From Rugosibacter sp. (lineage in GTDB: Bacteria > Pseudomonadota > Gammaproteobacteria > Burkholderiales > Rhodocyclaceae), in the NCBI GenBank assembly GCA_011620215.1, contig WOZP01000204.1:1-33547 (forward strand): a stretch of 33,547 bases of DNA, in the 5' to 3' direction. Every line of letters starts with the position of its first letter. Position 1 is the first letter of the stretch. Made by a program: the position numbers and the translations under genes. Below, piece by piece: positions 8,088 to 15,174 of this stretch. Under the pieces are notes generated by a model. It saw only the letters and a list, made by a program, of their open reading frames with translations, was not told where the DNA came from and did no database searches.

Positions 8088-9260
8088 ATGAAACGCAATC
8101 GCCCTCCGCGCCGCATTAAACAGACACCTGATACGTTGCGTCTGGTTCAACTGGCCACCAGCCTGAGTGAATCATCAAGTCGGATTGAAGATGATTTCTG
8201 GGAAAAACAGCTGACTGCGCTCGTTATGAATTTGATTGCCAGCGGTGCGGAAGAAACCTTGATGGCGGCACTGGATCCTTTGTATCGCGAGACTTCCCCC
8301 GCCTATGGGTCCTTAGTCAGCACGATCGAGGCCTGCGCTGAAACGCGATACGCCGAAACTCCGGATGGCCTGGATGCGCTCATGATTGCCATTCCGATTT
8401 TGGCATGGTCACGCTTTCCAATTCCTGCTGGCGCCATTCCCACAGCGCAACTTGATACTATCCGCGCACATCTGCAAGCCAATGTACTGGCGTCCGGAAC
8501 AAAACTGAGCCTCTGCGACAGACTCTACAGCCCTGATCAGATACCGCAAACTTACATAGACACAGCCCAGTTAATGGATAAAGTCGCGCAAGCCGCCAAA
8601 CATGACCGCGATGTGAAAATCGACCCGAAAAAAATGGCTGAAACCATGAGTTTTTTATCTGACAGCCGCTATCTCATTGGCGCTATTGCGGCCCCTCAGG
8701 GTGCAGCCATGTTTCGTTGGCAAGAGGAAGGCGGAAACCACGCAGAATCCACACGCCAGTGGATTGTGCAAGGCAGTGACCTCATCCGCCCACTCTTGCC
8801 GGCTTGCGCGCTAGAACTGCAACCTGTGGGCGCTTACCATGCTGCCGTGCTTGACGCCGATCGTGCCTCCCGTCCATGGTCGCTGCGCTCAGCCGTCGCA
8901 TTTTTGCAAACCGTACTCAATCTTCTGCCCTCAGACCTTGTTGCCGTCATTGCACGGTTCCATGACGATCAAACTGAAGAATATCGCATCGGTTTAGCGC
9001 TGCGCCAAGATCAAACGGTAGTGCATGGCGTTGTCTGGCCGCTCTTGGAAACTGAAGATAACAACAACGAATTATCTGCAGAGATCGAGACTGTACTGCG
9101 AGAAGCAGATATTACCGAAGTGATCCAACTAAGCCAACGGTTTCCCATTGAATATTGCGACGACTGCGGCACCCCTTTATACCCGAGTCCTGAAGGCGAG
9201 CCAGCGCATGCTGAACTGCCTGAAGAACAGGCTGGAAATACACAGCGTCATCTGCATTAG
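8088..9260 (+). CDS. DUF2863 family protein, function unknown
   Basis: A 390-residue soluble protein starting MKRNRPPRRIKQTPDTLRLV with a basic N-terminus. It matches my recollection of DUF2863, a family mainly found in betaproteobacteria, with segments such as RIEDDFWEKQL and IPILAWSRFPIPAG. No signal peptide or membrane segment is visible. The C-terminus contains CDDCGTPLYPSPEGEP, a small Cys-x-x-Cys feature that could bind metal (inference). There is no clear Shine-Dalgarno; a 5-bp hairpin (CGGGT/ACCCG, 8065-8079) lies just before the ATG. The 125-bp gap upstream may contain its promoter, but none is convincing. Confidence 0.8.
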   Translation: MKRNRPPRRIKQTPDTLRLVQLATSLSESSSRIEDDFWEKQLTALVMNLIASGAEETLMAALDPLYRETSPAYGSLVSTIEACAETRYAETPDGLDALMIAIPILAWSRFPIPAGAIPTAQLDTIRAHLQANVLASGTKLSLCDRLYSPDQIPQTYIDTAQLMDKVAQAAKHDRDVKIDPKKMAETMSFLSDSRYLIGAIAAPQGAAMFRWQEEGGNHAESTRQWIVQGSDLIRPLLPACALELQPVGAYHAAVLDADRASRPWSLRSAVAFLQTVLNLLPSDLVAVIARFHDDQTEEYRIGLALRQDQTVVHGVVWPLLETEDNNNELSAEIETVLREADITEVIQLSQRFPIEYCDDCGTPLYPSPEGEPAHAELPEEQAGNTQRHLH

Positions 9261-9288
9261 CCTGGCGAATTTAAAGTTTCTCGCCGCT

Positions 9289-9306
9289 TCACCAGCACCG
9301 ACTTTT
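9289..9306 (+). repeat. dispersed 18-bp repeat, copy 2
   Basis: TCACCAGCACCGACTTTT, an exact match to the consensus TCAYCAGCRCCGACTTTT. It lies in the 86-bp gap between the convergent DUF2863 gene and dadA. Confidence 0.8.
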
Positions 9307-9346
9307 CGAGTAGTGCGCGTTGATCATGTGTGCCCAGTCCAACGTT

Positions 9347-10618
9347 TTATTTAAAACGATATGGCTCCGCATTGACCTCTGGCTCACGCCCCACAATCAA
9401 GTCAGACAATAACCGCGCTGACCCGCAAGCCAATGTCCAGCCCAGCGTGCCATGCCCTGTGTTTAGCCATAATCCGGCCAATCCGGTGCTACGCATCTCG
9501 CTGATCAGCGGCACATTGCTTGGCATGACCGGGCGTAAACCTGCCCAATATTCAATGTCTTCCACATTTGATAACGCTGGAAACAATCTGCGCGCACGTT
9601 TTACCATCGCATCACAACGCGCCGGGTTAAGCGTCAGATCATACCCCGTAAATTCTGCTGTTCCGGCAACCCGCAAACGTTTCCCTAAACGGGAAAATAC
9701 GATTTTTGCCCCATCATCTGTCAAGCTGACGGTAGGCACTTCGCTGGACAATGCGTCTTCAGGCAAACCAAAAGTAGCCGAATACCCCTTCCCGGGATAA
9801 ATCGGCAGACGCACCCCCAAAGGCCGCAGCAGCAGGGGCGAATAGCTGCCTAACGCCAATACAATGACATCCGCTGCAACGCGCTCACCTGTGGCCAGAG
9901 TGACGCCGGTAATGCATTCGCCGCTACGCTGCAATGCGGTTACGGTTTCACCGAAGCGAAAACGAACGCCGCGTGCGACGGCTTGCTGCGCCAAAAGTTG
10001 GGTAAATTTTTGCGCATCGCCTGATTCATCCGCTGCGGTATACGTACCACCAATAATCGGCACGGTTGACTGCTTGATTGCTGGTTCAATCAACGCGCAC
10101 TCAGTCTGCGTTTTGGGCACTCGATCACAACCGAACTCACGCATTAATTCTGCCTGCTGCAACGCATGATCAAATTCGCCTTGATCCGTATAAATATGCA
10201 AAATGCCACGCGTGATCTGATCGTAATTCAGCGCCAGCGCTTCACGTAGCGTACCCAGCTCGCGTCGGCTGATTAATCCCAGTTGTACAATGGACTGGAT
10301 ATTCGATCGTGTCCTTGCCGCTGTGCACTCGCGCAGAAATTTCGCGCCCCAGAGCCACTGGTTAAAATCAGCACGTAACCGCCACAACAAAGGAGCGTCC
10401 TCTCGACCGATCCATTTCAAGATGCGCCAAAATGCGGCAGGGTTCGCCCATGGCTCGGCATGGCTTACGGAAATCTGACCGCCATTGGCAAAGCTCGTTT
10501 CCCGTGCTGGGGCAATTTGCCGATCAATGACGGTCACATCATAACCTTCAGCGGCAAGATACCAAGCTGAAGTTACCCCCACGACACCAGCGCCCAAGAC
10601 CGTTATGCTTCGCATCAC
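9347..10618 (-). CDS. dadA: D-amino acid dehydrogenase
   Basis: FAD-dependent oxidation of D-amino acids (typically D-alanine) to 2-oxo acids at the inner membrane, passing electrons to the respiratory chain. The 423-residue protein has the N-terminal dinucleotide-binding motif VLGAGVVGVTSAWYLAAEG (residues about 6-24), then ETSFANGGQISVSHAEPWANP, a strong DadA signature. The C-terminus has WAGLRPVMPSNVPLIS and NTGHGTLGWTLACGSA. It is divergent from msrB and convergent with the DUF2863 gene, and no alanine racemase gene is adjacent. A start three bases later (second Met) is also possible. Confidence 0.94.
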   Translation of the reverse strand: MMRSITVLGAGVVGVTSAWYLAAEGYDVTVIDRQIAPARETSFANGGQISVSHAEPWANPAAFWRILKWIGREDAPLLWRLRADFNQWLWGAKFLRECTAARTRSNIQSIVQLGLISRRELGTLREALALNYDQITRGILHIYTDQGEFDHALQQAELMREFGCDRVPKTQTECALIEPAIKQSTVPIIGGTYTAADESGDAQKFTQLLAQQAVARGVRFRFGETVTALQRSGECITGVTLATGERVAADVIVLALGSYSPLLLRPLGVRLPIYPGKGYSATFGLPEDALSSEVPTVSLTDDGAKIVFSRLGKRLRVAGTAEFTGYDLTLNPARCDAMVKRARRLFPALSNVEDIEYWAGLRPVMPSNVPLISEMRSTGLAGLWLNTGHGTLGWTLACGSARLLSDLIVGREPEVNAEPYRFK

Positions 10619-10650
10619 ATTATCCTAAAATCATTTGCATTATCGAGCGC

Positions 10651-10679
10651 TTTTCAAACAACCTGTAGTCGATTATAGT
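10651..10679 (+). promoter_or_regulatory. possible sigma70 promoter of msrB operon
   Basis: TTTTCA, a 17-bp spacer, then TATAGT, lying 51 bp upstream of the msrB ATG in the divergent dadA-msrB gap. The -35 matches the consensus at 4 of 6 positions and the -10 at 5 of 6. Assigned by eye only. Confidence 0.4.
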
Positions 10680-10730
10680 CAGGACCCACCACGGTGAGAT
10701 GCGATTCCCACTATTCCTACACATCCTCTT

Positions 10731-11135
10731 ATGAGTAATAAACCAAAAATCATCAAAACCGAAGCCGAATGGCGCGAACAGCTGACGCCCGTGCAGTATC
10801 ACGTTGCCCGAGAAAAGGGAACAGAACGTGCTTTTACCGGCGAATACTGGGATAGCAAGGAGCCCGGCATCTACCGCTGCATTGGTTGCGGGGAACCTTT
10901 ATTTAATTCAACATCCAAGTTCGACTCAGACTGTGGTTGGCCAAGCTTTACAGTACCGCTAGAGGCCGAGGCTGTTACTGAAGTAGATGACAATACATAT
11001 AACATGCATCGAACAGAAGTCACTTGCAGCCGCTGTGGCTCACATCTGGGCCACGTGTTTCCGGATGGTCCGGCACCTACCGGATTACGCTACTGCATTA
11101 ACTCGGCCTCGGTTGATCTCGCCAAAACCAAATAA
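10731..11135 (+). CDS. msrB: peptide-methionine (R)-S-oxide reductase
   Basis: Repairs the R-epimer of methionine sulfoxide in proteins. The 134-residue protein has two zinc-binding pairs (Cys50/Cys53 in CIGCG and Cys99/Cys102 in CSRCG), the [10 protein letters not shown] segment and the catalytic Cys122 in [10 protein letters not shown]. It is a stand-alone MsrB with no fused MsrA. It heads a tightly packed rightward run, with yciB starting 9 bp after its stop. Confidence 0.97.
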   Translation: MSNKPKIIKTEAEWREQLTPVQYHVAREKGTERAFTGEYWDSKEPGIYRCIGCGEPLFNSTSKFDSDCGWPSFTVPLEAEAVTEVDDNTYNMHRTEVTCSRCGSHLGHVFPDGPAPTGLRYCINSASVDLAKTK

Positions 11136-11144
11136 GCCTCTGCC

Positions 11145-11768
11145 ATGAAATTTCTTTTTGACCTCTTTCCTGTCATTCTTTTTTTCGCCTCTTTTAAGGT
11201 CGCCGAAAATCAACCGCAGGACGCAGCTGATCTGGTCAGCCAGATATTCGGCCTCCTCGGATCAGATGCCTTGATAACTGACAAGCAGGCACCCATACTG
11301 CTGTCTACCATGGTTGTAATTCTAGCCACCGTGCTGCAAATTGTCTGGGTCTGGTTCCGCCACCGCAAAGTTGACACCATGCTCTGGGTCAGTCTGGTAC
11401 TGGTGACTGTTTTTGGCTCTGCGACACTTATCTTCCACGATGAAACCTTCATTAAATGGAAGCCAACCATTCTCTATTGGATATTCGCCGCTACGTTACT
11501 GGGTTCATCTCAATTTTTAGGTCGCAATTTGATATACACCATGCTTGAAAAACAAATGCAACTGCCGACTTTTCTGTGGGCAAGGCTCAACTATGCTTGG
11601 GCAGCCTTCTTTACTGCCATGGGTGTGCTCAATCTTTATGTTGCATTCAACTTCAGCACCGCCATCTGGGTTAACTTCAAACTTTTTGGCGGCATGGGAT
11701 TGATGTTTCTGTTTATCATCGGCCAAGGGCTGCTATTAGCCAAATATATGCCGCAGGAGAACTCATAA
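11145..11768 (+). CDS. yciB: inner-membrane protein YciB (septation protein A family)
   Basis: A 207-residue polytopic membrane protein starting [20 protein letters not shown], the diagnostic YciB/IspZ N-terminus, with about five hydrophobic segments spread along its length. It also shows [20 protein letters not shown] and the conserved [20 protein letters not shown]. YciB is linked to envelope maintenance and septation; its mechanism is unknown. Its TAA stop overlaps the ATG of the next gene by one base (TAATG), so translation is probably coupled. Confidence 0.94.
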   Translation: MKFLFDLFPVILFFASFKVAENQPQDAADLVSQIFGLLGSDALITDKQAPILLSTMVVILATVLQIVWVWFRHRKVDTMLWVSLVLVTVFGSATLIFHDETFIKWKPTILYWIFAATLLGSSQFLGRNLIYTMLEKQMQLPTFLWARLNYAWAAFFTAMGVLNLYVAFNFSTAIWVNFKLFGGMGLMFLFIIGQGLLLAKYMPQENS

Positions 11769-12082
11769 TGCTTTATGCCATCATGGCTTACGATGCGCCC
11801 AACAGCGAAGAGCCTCGTCGCACGGCGCATGCACAACACATGGCCCATCTGGATAAAATCACAGCAGCTGGCGGAAAAATCGTTTTGGCTGGCCCTTGCC
11901 TTGCGAAAGACAGTCCTGACCGCCAAATCGCCGGCTTTTTCGGCAGCCTGATTGTGGCCGAGTTTGCCTCACTTGCCGCAGCACAAGAATGGTCAGACAC
12001 CGACCCCTTTCTTATTGCCGGAGTATTCGAGAAAGTGATTGTCAAACCTTTCCGTCAAGTCATACCCCAGCCTCAGCCATGA
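11768..12082 (+). CDS. YciI-like protein
   Basis: A 104-residue dimeric ferredoxin-like-fold protein of the YciI family. The start [20 protein letters not shown], the conserved HMAHLDKITAAGGKIVLAGP (with the His usually proposed as active-site residue) and the AQEWSDTDPFLIAGVF segment are typical. The biochemical function is not established. It overlaps yciB by 1 nt and the following bolA-like gene by 4 nt (ATGA), so the three are very likely one transcript. Confidence 0.9.
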   Translation: MLYAIMAYDAPNSEEPRRTAHAQHMAHLDKITAAGGKIVLAGPCLAKDSPDRQIAGFFGSLIVAEFASLAAAQEWSDTDPFLIAGVFEKVIVKPFRQVIPQPQP

Positions 12083-12360
12083 GCGCTACAAGCACCCTAA
12101 GCGTTGTAAACCTGATACGCGAACGGCTTGCCACTTTAGAGCCAATTGAGCTGAAAGTCATCGACGATTCAGCACTACACGCCGGGCACACCGGTGCCCG
12201 CAGCGGTGGCGGTCACTATCGGTTGACCATTGTGTCCCCTCGATTCAGCAACTGCAGCACCATGCAAAAACACCGCTTGGTGTATGATGCGCTTGGATCC
12301 CTGATGAAGCGGGAAATTCACGCATTGAGCATTAATGCGCTGGCCCCTGAGTCATCCTGA
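12079..12360 (+). CDS. BolA family protein
   Basis: The ATG at 12079 overlaps the yciI-like stop (ATGA) and gives 93 residues. The track's longer frame from 11989 is read-through upstream. Core motifs are KVIDDSALHAGHTGARSGGG-type sequence, HYRLTIVSPRF and KHRLVYDALGSLMKREIHALSI, the helix-turn-helix-like class II KH fold of BolA. BolA proteins partner monothiol glutaredoxins in Fe-S and stress physiology; the specific partner cannot be told here. Confidence 0.93.
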   Translation: MSATSTLSVVNLIRERLATLEPIELKVIDDSALHAGHTGARSGGGHYRLTIVSPRFSNCSTMQKHRLVYDALGSLMKREIHALSINALAPESS

Positions 12361-12448
12361 CCCATGCTGACAAATACTAAAGATAACGGATAACGAATTT
12401 CCATACATTCCCCATTGAAACAACCACTTAATTAACTCAGGAACTACG

Positions 12449-13264
12449 ATGAATCACACGCTCCGTAATGCCCTTCTGATTGCTCTAGCGACTTCCATGG
12501 CAAGCAGCGCTACTGTTTATGCCGCAAAAAAAGATGCGGGCGGAAAATCAGCATCTGCTTTCGTTACAGTGAATGGCCAATCAGTGGCCAAGAGCCGCGC
12601 TGACATGCTGATTTCAGCCCAGGTTGCACAAGGCCAGTCTGATTCGCCAGAACTGCGCGCCGCAGTTAAAGAAGAACTTGTCCGTCGAGAATTGTTAGCA
12701 CAAGAAGCCACCAAAAAAGGCTTGGACAAGAATTCAGAAGTGCAAGCACAAATGGATATGGCACGCCAAGGCGTTTTGATTGGTGCTTATCTAAAAGATT
12801 ACGTCAAGCGTAACCCGGTGAGCGATGCGCAGATCAAAAAAGAATATGAAGAACTGAAAATACGCCTTGGTAACAAAGAATATAAAGCACGTCACATTCT
12901 GGTCGATAAAGAAGAAGATGCCAAAGCGATTATCGAGAAACTGAAAAAAGGCGAAAAGTTTGATGATCTCGCCAAACAATCCAAAGACCCCGGCTCCAAA
13001 GAGCGTGGTGGCGATCTGGGTTGGGCTAGCCCGGCCGCTTTCGTTAAGCCATTCTCTGATGCAATGACCAAACTCGAGAAGGGTAAATTCACCACAGCCC
13101 CAGTGAAGAGCGATTTTGGCTGGCACGTTATCCAGCTTGACGATACACGTGACACTAAGATTCCTCCATTCGAAGAAGCCAAGGGTCAAATTGCTCAGCA
13201 AATGCAACAAAGCATGGTTCAGAAACATATGGATGAACTGCGCGCTAAGGCAAAGATTGAGTAA
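12449..13264 (+). CDS. periplasmic parvulin-type peptidylprolyl isomerase
   Basis: A 271-residue secreted PPIase. The N-terminus has a cleavable-looking signal peptide (Met, positive residues, LLIALATSMASSATVYA-A). A SurA/PrsA-like helical arm covers residues ~40-135, and a single parvulin domain follows: YKARHILVDKEEDA, FDDLAKQSKDPGSKERGGDLGW and VKSDFGWHVIQLDDTR. It probably assists folding or outer-membrane protein maturation in the periplasm. A good Shine-Dalgarno-like CAGGAAC precedes the ATG. It ends the msrB-bolA run and is followed by a strong terminator. Confidence 0.93.
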   Translation: MNHTLRNALLIALATSMASSATVYAAKKDAGGKSASAFVTVNGQSVAKSRADMLISAQVAQGQSDSPELRAAVKEELVRRELLAQEATKKGLDKNSEVQAQMDMARQGVLIGAYLKDYVKRNPVSDAQIKKEYEELKIRLGNKEYKARHILVDKEEDAKAIIEKLKKGEKFDDLAKQSKDPGSKERGGDLGWASPAAFVKPFSDAMTKLEKGKFTTAPVKSDFGWHVIQLDDTRDTKIPPFEEAKGQIAQQMQQSMVQKHMDELRAKAKIE

Positions 13265-13280
13265 CTCAGTCAGTTAGCTA

Positions 13281-13310
13281 AAAAACGGGGGCTACGGCTC
13301 CCGTTTTCGT
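13281..13310 (+). terminator. Rho-independent terminator after the parvulin gene
   Basis: An 11-bp stem (AAAACGGGGGC / GCTCCCGTTTT, one G-T pair) closes a TACG tetraloop, the very stable C(UNCG)G type. It lies 17 bp after the stop codon. The stem ends in TTTT followed by CGTTTC. Confidence 0.85.
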
Positions 13311-13329
13311 TTCTAAGCCACTTCATTAA

Positions 13330-13344
13330 TTTTAATCATTAAAA
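13330..13344. repeat. AT-rich palindrome abutting the monooxygenase-like gene start
   Basis: TTTTAAT-C-ATTAAAA is a perfect 7-bp inverted repeat with a 1-nt centre, ending two bases before the ATG at 13346 in the place where a Shine-Dalgarno would be expected. It could be an operator or chance AT-rich sequence. Confidence 0.4.
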
Positions 13345-13345
13345 A

Positions 13346-13915
13346 ATGGACAATAATTCGGAAACTCAACCTGTCCGACGGATTGTTTACCGCCGTGCAA
13401 AACCCAACTGCGGTCCAGCCTTTGAAGAACTCGTGCGTGGCATGGGTGCTGAGATGAAAAACTACAAAGGCTTTTTAGGTGCTGAAATCATTCCACCTGA
13501 AACTGCTCAAGGCGAATATCAATTCATTTTTCGCTGGGCCAGCCAGAAAGACCTCAACGTTTGGGATGCCTCTGCAGCTCATGCACAATGGCTCCAGCGC
13601 TTGGGGGATGTCGCGGAAGGCGACCCAGAGTACCGTTTGCTCTCGGGCCTTGAAGCGTGGTTTTCCCCCGCAGCGATTCCTGGAGTGAAAACACCATCGC
13701 GACTTAAAATGGCGTTCATTTCATGGATAGGGATTTTCCCCACGGTTGTGCTTTTGCAAGTCACCGTTGCGCCATTGATTTCGGGTTGGCATCCACTGTT
13801 ACAAATAGCGGCATTTTCCGCCTTGATGATCACGCTCATGACATGGCTGGTCATGCCTGGGCTGACGCGGTTATTCCGCCCCCTGCTTTTATCGCAAAAC
13901 AAGACGACACACTAA
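13346..13915 (+). CDS. antibiotic-biosynthesis-monooxygenase-fold protein with C-terminal membrane hairpin
   Basis: A 189-residue protein. Residues ~10-110 resemble an ABM (ferredoxin-like) domain: RIVYRRAKPNCGPAFEELVR, NYKGFLGAEIIPP and YQFIFRWASQKDLNVWDAS. Residues ~125-180 form two membrane helices (FISWIGIFPTVVLLQVTVAP and LMITLMTWLVMPGLTRL). Family members with this architecture are known but uncharacterised. No Shine-Dalgarno is visible. The next gene follows after 18 bp, so the two may be co-expressed. Confidence 0.78.
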   Translation: MDNNSETQPVRRIVYRRAKPNCGPAFEELVRGMGAEMKNYKGFLGAEIIPPETAQGEYQFIFRWASQKDLNVWDASAAHAQWLQRLGDVAEGDPEYRLLSGLEAWFSPAAIPGVKTPSRLKMAFISWIGIFPTVVLLQVTVAPLISGWHPLLQIAAFSALMITLMTWLVMPGLTRLFRPLLLSQNKTTH

Positions 13916-13933
13916 ATTAACCTTGGTATTTTT

Positions 13934-15148
13934 ATGTCTCCCCCCGCTAAGACTGATATCGATCTCAACCGCGCCGTACTGATATTGGCCGGCGCTGCTT
14001 TCGCCAGCGCCGCATCATTTCGCATCTGCGACCCTTTTTTGCCGATACTCGCCTCGAGTTTTGATGTCAGCATTAGTAGTGCAGCACGCGTGATCACCGC
14101 ATTTGTCGTTGCCTATGGTGTTTTTCAGCTAGTATTTGGCCCCCTGGGCGACCGCGTCGATCGCTATCATCTCATCGCCTATTCCACCCTGGCATGTACC
14201 CTGGGCTCAATTGCCTGCGGGCTTTCCCCCTCTTACGGCTGGCTGGTTGCAGCGCGTGCCCTGACAGGTGCTTTTTCAGCAGGCATCATCGCTGTGGGTG
14301 TCGCATGGATTTCTGATCGGGTGCCGTTAAGCCAGCGCCAGCCGATGCTCGCTCGATTTATCAGTGGGCAAATCATGGGAATGGTTGCAGGGCAAGTCAT
14401 GGGCGGACTCTTCGTCGACACCTTGGGTTGGCGCTGGGCGTTTGCTGCGTTAGCACTCATCTATCTTACATTTGGCGGGTTGTTGTTACGGCAAGCGAGG
14501 ATCATTAGCACGACTGCCTCCCCTCGCCCGCCTGCACCACCTGGCAATCCATTTTTTTCCGTAGCACGCGACCTGTTTGCCGTCGTGCAATCATCCAAAG
14601 CATGGCCCGTTTTTGCAGCCATCTGTTTTGAGGGGATGGCGGTATTTTCAGTGCTGGCATTTCTTCCTTTGTATCTACATACGCAGTTTGACATTAGCAT
14701 GACCAAAGCGAGTTTGGCGCTCATAGCTTATGGCGCTGGAGGGCTGATTTATTCGTCCACTGCAAGACGCCTCATAAGTCATTTTTCAGTCGGTAATCTC
14801 GTCTTGCTGGGTAGCGGCTCAGTCGCGATTAGCCTCATACTGCTTTATCTTGTACCTGTCTGGTTTCTTGCTATCCCCGTGATGGCGGGTGCCGGGTTTG
14901 GCATGTATCTGCTGCACAGCACGATTCTGACGCGCGCTACGGCCATCACCGAGACAGCGCGCGGCTTGGCAATATCACTCACTGTCTCGATCTTCTTTGT
15001 GGGGCAGTCTGTCGGCATTTATGCCGCATCGCGCGTGGTGGAGAAAATCGGCATACCTCCCATCATCCTGGCTGCTAGCTTGCTGATTATGCTGGTGGGT
15101 ATTGGTTTTTCTGCGGTGCTCAAAAAGCGTCAAGCGGCAGCTGCTTGA
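13934..15148 (+). CDS. MFS transporter, drug/metabolite exporter type
   Basis: A 404-residue protein with about 12 hydrophobic segments. It has the major-facilitator motif A analogue GPLGDRVDRYHL between helices 2 and 3 (residues ~70-80) and the glycine-rich GQIMGMVAGQVMGGLF region of helix 5, consistent with a DHA-type proton-coupled exporter. The substrate cannot be predicted. It follows the ABM/membrane gene by 18 bp and converges on purL. The last codons lie inside a bidirectional terminator hairpin. Confidence 0.88.
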   Translation: MSPPAKTDIDLNRAVLILAGAAFASAASFRICDPFLPILASSFDVSISSAARVITAFVVAYGVFQLVFGPLGDRVDRYHLIAYSTLACTLGSIACGLSPSYGWLVAARALTGAFSAGIIAVGVAWISDRVPLSQRQPMLARFISGQIMGMVAGQVMGGLFVDTLGWRWAFAALALIYLTFGGLLLRQARIISTTASPRPPAPPGNPFFSVARDLFAVVQSSKAWPVFAAICFEGMAVFSVLAFLPLYLHTQFDISMTKASLALIAYGAGGLIYSSTARRLISHFSVGNLVLLGSGSVAISLILLYLVPVWFLAIPVMAGAGFGMYLLHSTILTRATAITETARGLAISLTVSIFFVGQSVGIYAASRVVEKIGIPPIILAASLLIMLVGIGFSAVLKKRQAAAA

Positions 15149-15156
15149 CGTTTTTT
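15122..15156. terminator. bidirectional terminator between the MFS gene and purL
   Basis: CGTCAAGC-GGCAGCT-GCTTGACG, a perfect 8-bp stem, is followed by TTTTTT on the plus strand and flanked on the left by AAAAAG, giving a U-run on the minus strand too. The MFS stop codon (15146-15148) is inside the right arm. It serves the two convergent genes. Confidence 0.8.
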
Positions 15157-15174
15157 CTGCCACGTACTACCGAG

